A stretch of DNA of 64,000 bases from an uncultured Faecalibacterium sp. (GTDB lineage: Bacteria > Bacillota > Clostridia > Oscillospirales > Ruminococcaceae): positions 13,440 to 77,439 of the forward strand of contig CAKSWU010000009.1 in NCBI GenBank assembly GCA_934513205.1, written 5' to 3'. A program made the translations under genes and the position numbers. The notes beneath the pieces were generated by a model. It did no database searches. It was not told the origin of the DNA and was given only the letters and a program-made list of their open reading frames with translations. Every line of letters begins with the position of its first letter. The first letter of the stretch is position 1. Below are positions 35,961 through 44,690 of the stretch, in pieces.

Positions 35961-36005
35961 GTTTCGCGGGCTTTCCCAATCAACTTTCTATTCTGGAGGG
36001 TTCCC

Positions 36006-38105
36006 ATGAAAAAGATCGCACAAGGCATCGTGCGTCTGCGCAAGTTGATCTTAACAGTGGCAGTGCTGCTGTTGATCCCTTCCGCCATCGGCGCCATTGC
36101 CACCCGCATCAATTATGACATCCTCACCTATCTGCCGCAGGATCTGGACTCCATGATCGGCGAGGTAGCCCTTGAGGACGACTTTCATCTGGCCTCCACC
36201 GGTATGATCACGGTGGAGGGTCTGCCAACCAACGAACTCATTGCCATGAAGAAGGACATCGAAGCCGTGCCCGGCGTCACCCAGACCTTCTGGCTCAGCG
36301 ATGTGATCGACCCCAGCATTCCCACCGAGATGCTGCCTGCCGATGTGCAGCAGTTCATGTTCGGCAAAAACGATTCCACCATGCTCATCGTCCGTTTTGA
36401 CGCACCCAGCGCCAGCGACGAGACCATGGACGCTGTGGCGCAGATCGAAAAGCTGCTGCGCAAGGACTGCTTCTTCGGCGGCATCAGCGTCATCCTGCAG
36501 GACACCAAGGCACTGGTCAATCAGGAAATGCCCATGTACATCCTCATCGCCGTGGGCGCCAGCCTGCTGGTGCTGTTCCTTTCGCTGGAAAGCACCATCA
36601 CCCCGCTGCTGTTCATGCTGGGCCTTTTGTTCCCCATTGCGTACAACTTCGGCACCAACATCTTTTTGGGGCAGATCAGCTACATCACCGAGGCGCTTGC
36701 CACCGTGCTGCAGCTGGGCGTGACCATGGACTTCTCCATCTTCCTGCTGCACCGCTACGAGGAGGAAAAGGAGCTGCGCTCCTCCAACGAGGAGGCCATG
36801 TCCAGCGCCATCTGCAAGACCATGACCTCCATCTCCGCGTCCAGCCTGACCACCATTGCAGGCTTTCTGGCACTGTGCGCCATGCGCCTGACGCTGGGCC
36901 GCGATATCGGCCTTGTTATGGCAAAGGGCGTGGCACTGGGCGTTATCTGCACCGTGGTCATTCTGCCCTCCCTGATCCTTACCTTTGATAAGTGGGTGGA
37001 AAAATACAAGCACCGCACCGTGATCCCCCGGCTGAAAAAGCTCAGCTACTTTGTTTCCAGGCATTCGGTGCCCATCGTGGTGGTCTTTATCCTCATCCTC
37101 GTCCCCTTTGCCATTGCGCAGAATAAGACCAGCGTGTACTACACCCTGTTCGACTCCCTGCCGCAGGACCTGACCGGCATCGTGGGCACCAACAAGCTGG
37201 GCGAGGACTTCGGCATGACCACCAGCCACTTCATTCTGGTGAATGACCAGCTGTCCGCCACGCAGGTGTCCGACCTGTGCGATGATCTGAAGGATGTGGA
37301 CGGCATCACGCAGGTGGTCAGTCTGGACTCCATCACCGGTCCGGGCTTTCCCACCGAGCTGCTGCCCGATGGCATTCTGGAGATCCTGCAGTCCGGCGGT
37401 CACAAGCTGATCCTTGCCAACAGCTCCTACAAGACCGGCACGGACGCCATCAACAGCCAGCTGGACGAGATGATCCGCCTGATCAAAAATGTAGATCCCG
37501 AGGGCGTTATCACCGGCGAGGGTGCCATGACCAAGGACCTGATCGAGGTGGCAGACGTGGACTTCAAGAACGTCAACGTCTGGTCGATCATGGCAGTGCT
37601 GGTCATCATCGCCCTGTCCTTCAAGAGCATCTCCATCCCGGTGCTGCTGGTGGCCAGCATTGAAGCCGCCATCGCTATCAACATGGGCATCCCGTACTTT
37701 ACCGGCACGCAGCTGCCCTTCATCGCCAGCATCGTCATTGGCACCATCCAGCTGGGCGCTACGGTGGACTACTCCATCCTGATGACCACCCGTTATCACG
37801 AGGAGCGCGCCTTTGGCCGCACCCCCAAGGAAGCTGCCCAGCAGTCGCTGGAGCACTGCAACCAGTCCATTCTGACCAGCGGCCTGACCTTCTTTGCCGC
37901 CACGGTCGGCGTGGCAGCCATCAGCAAGATGGAGCTGCTGAAGAGCATCTGCCTGCTGATCTCCCGCGGCGCGCTGATCAGTATGCTGGTCATTCTGGTG
38001 ATGCTGCCCGCTGCCCTGATGCTGTGCGACTGGATCATCCGCCACACCACCCTCAAGTGGATGGTGCCCGAAACTGCCAACGCCAAGAAGTCTGAAAAGG
38101 AGTAA
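36006..38105 (+). CDS. MMPL/RND-family membrane transporter
   Basis: 699-residue protein with two repeated halves, each a transmembrane helix, an extracytoplasmic domain of about 150 residues and five further helices, as in MMPL exporters. Conserved elements include YDILTYLPQDLDSM, GVTMDFSIFLLHRYEEE and its repeat GATVDYSILMTTRYHEE, whose Asp residues are candidates for proton relay. GGAGGG site 6 nt before the ATG. It is followed after 6 nt by a secreted heptad-repeat protein, an arrangement seen for lipid or cell-envelope exporters in Firmicutes. Substrate unknown. Confidence 0.92.
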   Translation: MKKIAQGIVRLRKLILTVAVLLLIPSAIGAIATRINYDILTYLPQDLDSMIGEVALEDDFHLASTGMITVEGLPTNELIAMKKDIEAVPGVTQTFWLSDVIDPSIPTEMLPADVQQFMFGKNDSTMLIVRFDAPSASDETMDAVAQIEKLLRKDCFFGGISVILQDTKALVNQEMPMYILIAVGASLLVLFLSLESTITPLLFMLGLLFPIAYNFGTNIFLGQISYITEALATVLQLGVTMDFSIFLLHRYEEEKELRSSNEEAMSSAICKTMTSISASSLTTIAGFLALCAMRLTLGRDIGLVMAKGVALGVICTVVILPSLILTFDKWVEKYKHRTVIPRLKKLSYFVSRHSVPIVVVFILILVPFAIAQNKTSVYYTLFDSLPQDLTGIVGTNKLGEDFGMTTSHFILVNDQLSATQVSDLCDDLKDVDGITQVVSLDSITGPGFPTELLPDGILEILQSGGHKLILANSSYKTGTDAINSQLDEMIRLIKNVDPEGVITGEGAMTKDLIEVADVDFKNVNVWSIMAVLVIIALSFKSISIPVLLVASIEAAIAINMGIPYFTGTQLPFIASIVIGTIQLGATVDYSILMTTRYHEERAFGRTPKEAAQQSLEHCNQSILTSGLTFFAATVGVAAISKMELLKSICLLISRGALISMLVILVMLPAALMLCDWIIRHTTLKWMVPETANAKKSEKE

Positions 38106-38111
38106 TGCGCT

Positions 38112-39980
38112 ATGAAAAAATCGCTTCGTTTCGCCAGTGCGGCGCTGGCTTTCACCCTCGCCGCCAGCTGTGCTGCCCCCGCCTTTGCGCTGGGCAACCC
38201 CAGCTTTACCAAGTCTGAGACGGTCTATGCCGTGATGAACGGAGACGGCTCCGTCAGCCGCACCACCGTCAGCGAGCATGTGTACAGCGCCACCGGTCTG
38301 TCCAACGTGACCGACAAGTCCACCCTGACCAACATCCAGAACACCGAGAGCAGCGCCGAGTTCACACAGGACGGCGAAAAGCTGGTGTGGAACACCGACG
38401 ATACCGATGTGTACTACAAGGGCGACACCGACCGTGCACTGCCCATCACCGCAAAGATCACCTATGCCATGGACGGGCAGGAGGCTGCGCTGGAGGACCT
38501 GATCGGCAAGAGCGGCCACCTGACCGTCACCATTGCCCTGACCAACAGCGAGACGTCCACCATTCAGGTCAATGGCAAGGACCGCACTATCGTCACCCCG
38601 CTGATCACCGCCGTGGGCGTCATCTTCGGACAGGATGCTGCCAACGTGACCGCAGCCCACGGTATCGTGGAGAGCGCTGCCAAGAGCAACGTGGCGGCCT
38701 TTGTCACCCTGCCGGGCGTGAAGGACTCCCTGTCCGGTCTGCTGCCCGATGAGGTGGACACCATCGAGGACTATCTGCAGGACACCATCACAGTGGAGGC
38801 GGACGTCACCAAGCTGACCTGCCCGCAGGTGATGATGGCATGTGCCACCAGCACTGCGGCGCTGGGCACCGAGAATGTGTTCGACCTGAGCGGCATCGAC
38901 GACCTGACCGATGGCATCAACCAGCTGAATGACGCCATGAGCCAGCTGCTGGACGGCGCTTCTCAGTTGGTGGACGGCACGGCCCAACTGGCTGCCGGTG
39001 CCCTGACCCTACGGGACGGTGCCAGCGCGCTGGACAACGGTCTGGGCCAGCTGACCAGCGGTCTGGACACCCTGAGCTCCAACAATGCGGCGCTGGATTC
39101 CGCCGCACAGCAGGTGGCAGACGGCGTGCTGGCTTCTGCCAACAAGACCCTGAAAGAGGGCGGCCTGATCGACAACGACATGACCTGGGATAACTACGCC
39201 GCGGTCATCGACAACATCCTGACCATCAACGACAAGACGCTGGCTGCCGGCCGCCGCAAGATGGTGCGCACCATCTGGGAGCAGGCCCCCAGCTTCAAGG
39301 ACAGCCAGCTGGATCTGGCGCTGTACCTGTCCGCCACCAAGACGAACCACGATCTGGAGGCTGCACTGCGCCTGATGCAGAACTATGACCCCTCCATGCT
39401 GAGCGGTCTGGTGCAGCTGCTGACCACGCAGGACGCCAAGGACACCGCAAAGGCAGAGTTGAAGTATCAGGTGGAGAACAGTCAGGATATCGCGGATGTC
39501 CGCGCCCTCAAGACCAGCCTGTCCCAGATCAAGCTCTTTGTTTCCAGCGTGAACCAGTACACCGACGGTGTGCAGACCGCTGCCAACGGCGCGCACGCTG
39601 CCAAGGACGGCAGCGCCCAGCTGGCTGCCGGCACCCAGACCCTGTACGACGGCGTGAACACTCTGAACGACGGCACCCACCGGCTGAACGACGGCCTGAA
39701 CCAGTTCAACGACGAGGGCATTTCCAAGCTGACCGGCTCGCTGGATCAGGACCAGATCCAGGGCCTCAAGACCGTAGTGGACGAGATGACGAGCCGTCTG
39801 GAGGACTACACCAACTTTGCCGGTGCCCCGGACGATGCCACCAACAGCGTGAAGTTCATCTACAAGACCGCCGAGACGGCGGCTTCTGCCGATGCCGCTG
39901 CCGCCCAGACCGAGACGGTGAAGGAGGGCAACTTCTTCACCCGGCTGTGGCAGCGCATCGTGGATCTGTTCAAATTCTGA
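38112..39980 (+). CDS. Secreted YhgE-like heptad-repeat protein
   Basis: 622-residue protein with a Sec signal peptide (about 1-27, cleaved after APAFA). Beta-rich N-terminal region, then two blocks of LxDGxxQLxxG heptads (about 265-325 and 490-540), as in YhgE/Pip-type proteins, and an amphipathic C-terminal helix with no clear transmembrane anchor. Co-transcribed with the MMPL transporter and under the same TetR control; probably its extracytoplasmic partner. No enzymatic motif is visible. Confidence 0.85.
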   Translation: MKKSLRFASAALAFTLAASCAAPAFALGNPSFTKSETVYAVMNGDGSVSRTTVSEHVYSATGLSNVTDKSTLTNIQNTESSAEFTQDGEKLVWNTDDTDVYYKGDTDRALPITAKITYAMDGQEAALEDLIGKSGHLTVTIALTNSETSTIQVNGKDRTIVTPLITAVGVIFGQDAANVTAAHGIVESAAKSNVAAFVTLPGVKDSLSGLLPDEVDTIEDYLQDTITVEADVTKLTCPQVMMACATSTAALGTENVFDLSGIDDLTDGINQLNDAMSQLLDGASQLVDGTAQLAAGALTLRDGASALDNGLGQLTSGLDTLSSNNAALDSAAQQVADGVLASANKTLKEGGLIDNDMTWDNYAAVIDNILTINDKTLAAGRRKMVRTIWEQAPSFKDSQLDLALYLSATKTNHDLEAALRLMQNYDPSMLSGLVQLLTTQDAKDTAKAELKYQVENSQDIADVRALKTSLSQIKLFVSSVNQYTDGVQTAANGAHAAKDGSAQLAAGTQTLYDGVNTLNDGTHRLNDGLNQFNDEGISKLTGSLDQDQIQGLKTVVDEMTSRLEDYTNFAGAPDDATNSVKFIYKTAETAASADAAAAQTETVKEGNFFTRLWQRIVDLFKF

Positions 39981-40016
39981 TGACATCTCCTGAGATCTGA
40001 GAACCCCATCCCATAG

Positions 40017-40062
40017 AAAAGCAGGACCCCCGGCTGCAGCGCAGCCGGGGGTCCTGCTTTGT
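40017..40062. terminator. Bidirectional terminator
   Basis: A stem of about 18 bp (AGCAGGACCCCCGGCTGC with its complement) flanked by A and T tracts; serves the MMPL operon and the convergent lrgAB operon. Confidence 0.95.
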
Positions 40063-40078
40063 GACCATTTTGAATCGT

Positions 40079-40786
40079 TTACTGGATCAGGTTCACGAAC
40101 ACCGGGCAGAGCACGGCGGTCAGCACACCGGCCACCGCAATGGAAAGCCCGCTCATGGCACCCTCCACATCGCCCATCTGCAGTGCCTTGCTGGTGCCGA
40201 CGGCATGGGCAGAGGTGCCGATGCCCACCCCTTTGGCGATGGGGTCGGTGATGTGGAACACCCGGCACACCGTCTCTGCCAGCAGCGCACCCACGATGCC
40301 GGTGACGATGACGATAGCACCGGTCAGGGCGGCAATGCCGCCCAGCTCTGCCGCCACATCCATGCTGATGGCGGTGGTGACGGACTTGGGCAGCAGGGTG
40401 GCATACTGCTCCCGGGTCAGGTCCAGCGCCAGCGCCAGTGCCAGTGCGCTGCCAAGGCTCACCAGTGTGCCGACCGAAATGCCCGCGATGATGGCGGCAG
40501 CATTCTCTTTCAGAAGGTCGATCTTTTCATACAGCGGGATGGCGAGCGCTACTGTGGCAGGCAGCAGTAGGTAATTCACCGGTGCTGCGCTGATTTTGTA
40601 GTCCGCATAGGGAATCTTGCACACCGAAAGAAACACGATGACAAAAATGCTGCCCAGCAGCAGCGGATTGAAGATAGCCTTGCCGGTCAATTTATTGATG
40701 AGGCTGCCCAGCGCAAAAGCGGCCAGCGTGAGCAGAACGCCCCATGCGGCAGAGCCGGACAGAAAATCATTCAGAAACTGCGCCAT
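40079..40786 (-). CDS. lrgB: LrgB-family membrane protein
   Basis: 235-residue integral membrane protein of the LrgB/CidB family with six to seven helices and the signature LPKSVTTAISMDVAAELGG, GIGTSAHAVGTSKA. With LrgA it forms the holin/antiholin-like pair linked to murein hydrolase control or to pyruvate and glycolate transport. It overlaps lrgA by 20 nt. No LytSR two-component system is in the window. Confidence 0.94.
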   Translation of the reverse strand: MAQFLNDFLSGSAAWGVLLTLAAFALGSLINKLTGKAIFNPLLLGSIFVIVFLSVCKIPYADYKISAAPVNYLLLPATVALAIPLYEKIDLLKENAAAIIAGISVGTLVSLGSALALALALDLTREQYATLLPKSVTTAISMDVAAELGGIAALTGAIVIVTGIVGALLAETVCRVFHITDPIAKGVGIGTSAHAVGTSKALQMGDVEGAMSGLSIAVAGVLTAVLCPVFVNLIQ

Positions 40787-41144
40787 TGTCGGCCTCCTTT
40801 TTTTTGCGGCCGGTCAAGGCCTGCGTGGTTTTGCCTGCGCTTGCCATCACCAGCACCGTCACTGGGATGATGGCGATGAGGATGGGCAGCAGCATTTCGC
40901 CCATTTCTGCCCACAACTCCATGACCCCGGCGGCAGCGGGCACGAACAGCAGCGGGAAGATGCCGGTGAGGTAGGTGCCCACCTCTTTTACGTCCGCCAG
41001 CTTGATCAGCCGGAAGTTCAAAGCCAGCAGCAAAAGCACCAGACCGTACACGCTGGCCGGCACCGGAAGCGGCAGCACCATGTGCAGCACTTCGCCCAGA
41101 AAACAGAACGCAAGGATGCGTCCGAATTGAAAGATGTATTTCAC
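40767..41144 (-). CDS. lrgA: LrgA/CidA-family membrane protein
   Basis: 125-residue protein with four transmembrane helices; GEVLHMVLPLPVPASVYGL matches the LrgA/CidA consensus. First gene of the pair, with a GAAGGGAGAG ribosome site. A predicted promoter and an inverted repeat lie upstream. Confidence 0.92.
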   Translation of the reverse strand: MKYIFQFGRILAFCFLGEVLHMVLPLPVPASVYGLVLLLLALNFRLIKLADVKEVGTYLTGIFPLLFVPAAAGVMELWAEMGEMLLPILIAIIPVTVLVMASAGKTTQALTGRKKKEADNGAVSE

Positions 41145-41172
41145 AAAAAAGCTCTCCCTTCCTCATAAAAAC

Positions 41173-41228
41173 GACCGGTAACGGTCATGCCAATAAAAGA
41201 GTATACTGCATCCGCCCGGTGCCTTCAA
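41173..41228 (-). promoter_or_regulatory. lrgAB promoter with GACCG-GTAA-CGGTC repeat
   Basis: Minus strand TTGAAG (41223-41228) and TATACT (41200-41205), 17-bp spacing. The perfect inverted repeat GACCG/CGGTC at 41173-41186 lies just downstream of the start site, a possible repressor site. Confidence 0.7.
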
Positions 41229-41356
41229 TCGTAAATCTGGATAAGATTTCCTGCACATTCTGCGCGAAACTGTGCAAAAATGGTCCGCTGCACAGATTCT
41301 TCTTGTGGAAATGCACCTGCCGGGTGCTCTGCCGTTCACCGCCCAAGACATTCCGT

Positions 41357-41402
41357 GAAAAGGCAATGCCGGGCGGTCCGCAGACCGCCCGGCATTGCTT
41401 TA
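41357..41402. terminator. Terminator of the leucine operon
   Basis: 16-bp perfect stem GCAATGCCGGGCGGTC (41363-41378) with 41383-41398, 4-nt loop, followed on the minus strand by CTTTTC. It is about 75 nt after the leuB stop. Confidence 0.88.
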
Positions 41403-41473
41403 TCAAGATCATTTCTCCGCTGAGGATGCCCAAAGCAGTGCGGAGGGCATATCAAATCGTCCGCCCTGCGGCT

Positions 41474-42547
41474 TCAGATCTCTGCCAGAATGGCATCGCC
41501 CATGGCAGTGCAGCCAAGGCAGGTGCAGCCCTCGCTCATGTTGTCGGCGGTGCGCAGGCCCTTGTCCAGCACACGGCTGACGGCGTTTTCGATGGCATCG
41601 GCTTCTGCCGCCATGCCAAAGGAGTAGCGCAGCATCATGGCAGCGGACAGGATGCAGGCGGTGGGGTTCACCACGTCCTTGCCTGCAATGTCCGGGGCAG
41701 AGCCGTGGATGGGCTCGTACAGGCCCCGGGTGCCGTCGCCAAGGCTGGAGGAGGGAATCATGCCGATGGAGCCGGTGATCATGGAGGCCTCGTCCGACAG
41801 GATGTCGCCGAACATATTCTCGGTGACGATGACGTCAAACTGGGCGGGGTCCTTGACCAGCTGCATGGCGCAGTTGTCCACGAACATCTCGCTGTACTCC
41901 ACGTCCGGGTACTCGGCCTGCAGCCGGTGCATCACGCTTCTCCACAGGCGGCTGGTGTCCAGCACGTTGGCTTTGTCCACGCAGCACAGCTTTTTGCGGC
42001 GCTTGCGGGCGGTCTCGAAGCCGATGCGACCGATGCGCTCGATCTCATGCTCTGCATAGGGCATGGTGTCCACGGCCTGCTGTTCGCCGTTTTCCAGCGT
42101 GCGGGTCTGGTGATCACCGAAGTACACCCCGCCGATCAGCTCCCGCACAATGAGCAGGTCGATGCCCTTGGCAACGATCTCCGGTTTTAAGGGGCTGGCA
42201 GGCGCCAGTTGGGGCCAGATTTTCGCGGGGCGGTTGTTGGCGTACAGCCCCATCCCGGCGCGCAGCCGCAGCAGACCCTTTTCCGGCCGCTGTGGCCCGG
42301 GCAGACCCTCCCACTTGGGACCGCCCACGGCACCCAGCAGCACGCTGTCGGCGGCAAGGCACTTGTCCAGCTCGTGCTGGGGCAGGGGGTCGCCGTATTT
42401 GTCAATGGCTTCGCCGCCCATGGCAGCGTCGGTGTAGTGGAAGGTGTGACCGTACTTTTCGGCTACCTTATCCAGCACCCGGAGGGTCTGCTTGACGATC
42501 TCCGGGCTGGAGCAATCGCCCCAAATGACAGCAATGTTTTTTTCCAT
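41474..42547 (-). CDS. leuB: 3-isopropylmalate dehydrogenase
   Basis: 357-residue LeuB, oxidative decarboxylation of 3-isopropylmalate with NAD+. Motifs: GAVGGPKWEG, RELIGGVYFGDHQTR, the metal-binding Asp residues in NMFGDILSDEASM and the NAD loop HGSAPDIAGKDVVNPTA. The ATG with AAGGAGA upstream is chosen; the longer frame would translate repeat B. Last gene of the leuA-C-D-B operon. Confidence 0.96.
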   Translation of the reverse strand: MEKNIAVIWGDCSSPEIVKQTLRVLDKVAEKYGHTFHYTDAAMGGEAIDKYGDPLPQHELDKCLAADSVLLGAVGGPKWEGLPGPQRPEKGLLRLRAGMGLYANNRPAKIWPQLAPASPLKPEIVAKGIDLLIVRELIGGVYFGDHQTRTLENGEQQAVDTMPYAEHEIERIGRIGFETARKRRKKLCCVDKANVLDTSRLWRSVMHRLQAEYPDVEYSEMFVDNCAMQLVKDPAQFDVIVTENMFGDILSDEASMITGSIGMIPSSSLGDGTRGLYEPIHGSAPDIAGKDVVNPTACILSAAMMLRYSFGMAAEADAIENAVSRVLDKGLRTADNMSEGCTCLGCTAMGDAILAEI

Positions 42548-42574
42548 TGGTTTGTTCTCCTTATTGTCAGCTGG

Positions 42575-42717
42575 CTCGCCCTCTCCGTCACAGCTTGCGC
42601 TGTGCCACCTCTCCCAAAGGGAGAGGCCTTGGCAAAACCACAAACTTTATCTCCTCGCCAGAGGCTCTCCCTTTGGGAGAGCTGTCAATGCCGACAGGCA
42701 TTGACTGAGAGGGCGAG
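42575..42717. repeat. Palindromic intergenic repeat, copy B (143 bp)
   Basis: Cleanest copy: outer inverted ends CTCGCCCTCTC / GAGAGGGCGAG, inner palindromes CTCTCCCAAAGGGAGAG and CTCTCCCTTTGGGAGAG, and smaller hairpins. Lies between leuD and leuB, where it would fold in the mRNA. Confidence 0.85.
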
Positions 42718-42731
42718 GACGCTTTTAATAG

Positions 42732-43214
42732 TCACTTCCGGATAGCCTTCATCAGACCACCGGCAGAGATGATATTCTGGATAAAGGGCGGGAAGGGCTG
42801 GGCGTGGAACACCTGCCCGGTGGTCTCGTCGGTGATGACGCCGGTGTCAAAGTCCACGCTCACGGTGTCGCCTGCGCAGATGGCGTCCGCAGCCTCCGGG
42901 CACTCCATGATGGGCAGGCCGATGTTGATGCTGTTGCGGTAGAAGATGCGGGCAAAGCTCTTGGCGATGACCACCGAGATGCCTGCGGTCTTGATGCACA
43001 GGGGGGCGTGCTCCCGGGAGGAGCCGCAGCCGAAGTTCCAGCCGCCCACCATGATGTCGCCGTCCTTCACCTTCTTGACGAAGTCCTTGTCGATGTCCTC
43101 CATGCAGTGGCTGGCAAGCTCCTTGGCGTCCTGGGTGTTCAGGTGGCGTGCCGGAATGATGACATCGGTGTCCACGTTGTCCGGGTATTTGAAAACAGAA
43201 CCTCTTGCGTTCAT
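42732..43214 (-). CDS. leuD: 3-isopropylmalate dehydratase small subunit
   Basis: 160-residue LeuD, swivel domain of isopropylmalate isomerase. Signatures: NVDTDVIIPARHL, GGWNFGCGSSREHAP and FARIFYRNSINIGLP. Two possible ATGs lie six bases apart; the inner one has the proper 7-nt distance to AAAGGAG. Partner leuC lies 18 nt upstream. Confidence 0.95.
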   Translation of the reverse strand: MNARGSVFKYPDNVDTDVIIPARHLNTQDAKELASHCMEDIDKDFVKKVKDGDIMVGGWNFGCGSSREHAPLCIKTAGISVVIAKSFARIFYRNSINIGLPIMECPEAADAICAGDTVSVDFDTGVITDETTGQVFHAQPFPPFIQNIISAGGLMKAIRK

Positions 43215-43232
43215 GCTCATGCTCCTTTCGGG

Positions 43233-44492
43233 TCAGACCGTGCGGGGGTCGGTGATGCAGCCGGTCAGGGCGCTGGCGGCGGCGGTGGCGGGAGAGGCCA
43301 GATAGACCTCGCTGTCCACATGACCCATGCGTCCCACAAAGTTGCGGTTGGTGGTGGAAACGCAGCGCTCGCCCGCTGCCAGAATGCCCATGTAGCCGCC
43401 CAGACAGGGACCGCAGGTGGGGGTGGATACGATGCAGCCTGCGTCAATGAAGGCGGTGGTCCAGCCCCGCAGGATGCACTCCTTATAGACGGCCATGGTG
43501 GCGGGGATGATGATGCCGCGCACCCCCTTGGCGATGTGCTTGCCCTTGAGGATGTTGTAGGCGGCTTCCATGTCCTCCAGCCGTCCGTTGGTGCAGCTGC
43601 CGATGACCACCTGATCAATCTTGATGCTGCCGCCCTCGCTGGCTTTGTGGGTGTTCTCGGGCAGATGGGGGTAGCTGACGGTGGGCTCCAGTGCGCTCAG
43701 GTCGATCTCGATGGTCTTTTCGTACTCGGCATCGGGGTCGGCGGTGTAGAACACCGGCTCACGCTGGCTGCGGCCTGCCAGATAGCTGCGGGTCACCTCG
43801 TCCACCGGGAAGATGCCGTTCTTGGCACCGGCCTCAATGGCCATGTTGCAGATGCACAGGCGGTCGTCCATGGTCAGTCCTGCCACGCCCGGGCCGGTGA
43901 ACTCCATGGACTTGTACAGCGCGCCGTCCACACCGATCATGCCGATGATGTGCAGGATCAGGTCCTTACCGGACACCCGGGGACCCAGCTTGCCGGTAAG
44001 CACGAACTTGATGGCAGAGGGCACCTTGAACCATGCCATGCCGGTAGCCATACCGGCGGCCATATCGGTGGAGCCTACGCCGGTGGAGAAGGCACCCAGT
44101 GCACCGTAGGTGCAGGTGTGGCTGTCCGCGCCGATGACGCAGTCACCGGCGGTCACGATGCCTTTTTCCGGCAGCAGTGCGTGCTCGATGCCCATCTGGC
44201 CCACATCGTAGAAGTTGAGGATGTCGTACTTGTTGGCAAACTCCCGGCACTGCTTGGACTGGGTGGCGCTCTTGATGTCCTTGTTGGGCACAAAGTGGTC
44301 CAGCACGATGGCGATGTGCTCTTTGTCGAACACGGAGTCAAAACCGGCGCGCTCAAACTCGTTGATGGCCACCGGGGTGGTGATGTCGTTGCCCAGCACG
44401 ATGTCCAGCTTTGCGTTGATGAGCTGGCCTGCCTTGACCTCCGGCAGTCCGGCGTGTGCGGCAAGGATCTTCTGCGTCAGGGTCATTCCCAT
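43233..44492 (-). CDS. leuC: 3-isopropylmalate dehydratase large subunit
   Basis: 419-residue LeuC, aconitase-fold subunit carrying the 4Fe-4S cluster; cluster Cys residues are in IGSCTNG and STPTCGPCLGG. ADSHTCTYGALGAF is the substrate-side motif. The MGMTLTQK start with GGAGAG upstream is chosen; longer frames run into repeat C. Works with LeuD to isomerise 2- to 3-isopropylmalate. Confidence 0.95.
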   Translation of the reverse strand: MGMTLTQKILAAHAGLPEVKAGQLINAKLDIVLGNDITTPVAINEFERAGFDSVFDKEHIAIVLDHFVPNKDIKSATQSKQCREFANKYDILNFYDVGQMGIEHALLPEKGIVTAGDCVIGADSHTCTYGALGAFSTGVGSTDMAAGMATGMAWFKVPSAIKFVLTGKLGPRVSGKDLILHIIGMIGVDGALYKSMEFTGPGVAGLTMDDRLCICNMAIEAGAKNGIFPVDEVTRSYLAGRSQREPVFYTADPDAEYEKTIEIDLSALEPTVSYPHLPENTHKASEGGSIKIDQVVIGSCTNGRLEDMEAAYNILKGKHIAKGVRGIIIPATMAVYKECILRGWTTAFIDAGCIVSTPTCGPCLGGYMGILAAGERCVSTTNRNFVGRMGHVDSEVYLASPATAAASALTGCITDPRTV

Positions 44493-44536
44493 GATGGTAC
44501 TCTCCTTTTGATACTCTCTATTGGATAGGCGGCTTG

Positions 44537-44671
44537 CCATCTCAGCTTCGCTTCGCTCAGCAGCTCTCCCAAAGGGAGAGCCTTTGGCAGTCCACGTAAA
44601 CTTCATCTCTTTGCCAAGGCCTCTCCCTTTGGGAGAGGTGGCACGGCGTAAGCCGTGACGGAGAGGGCGAG
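44537..44671. repeat. Palindromic intergenic repeat, copy C
   Basis: Same family as copies A and B: the perfect CTCTCCCAAAGGGAGAG palindrome, the CTCTCCCTTTGGGAGAG palindrome and the right end GAGAGGGCGAG; the left end is degenerate. Lies between leuA and leuC. Confidence 0.82.
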
Positions 44672-44690
44672 GACGCTGCCCTCTTTTTAA

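Larger units (their letters stand above)
41145..41473. other. lrgAB promoter and leuB terminator region
   Basis: 329 bp with no gene. It contains the lrgAB promoter and operator-like repeat (41173-41228), about 125 bp of unassigned sequence, and the leuB terminator hairpin (41357-41402). Confidence 0.6.
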
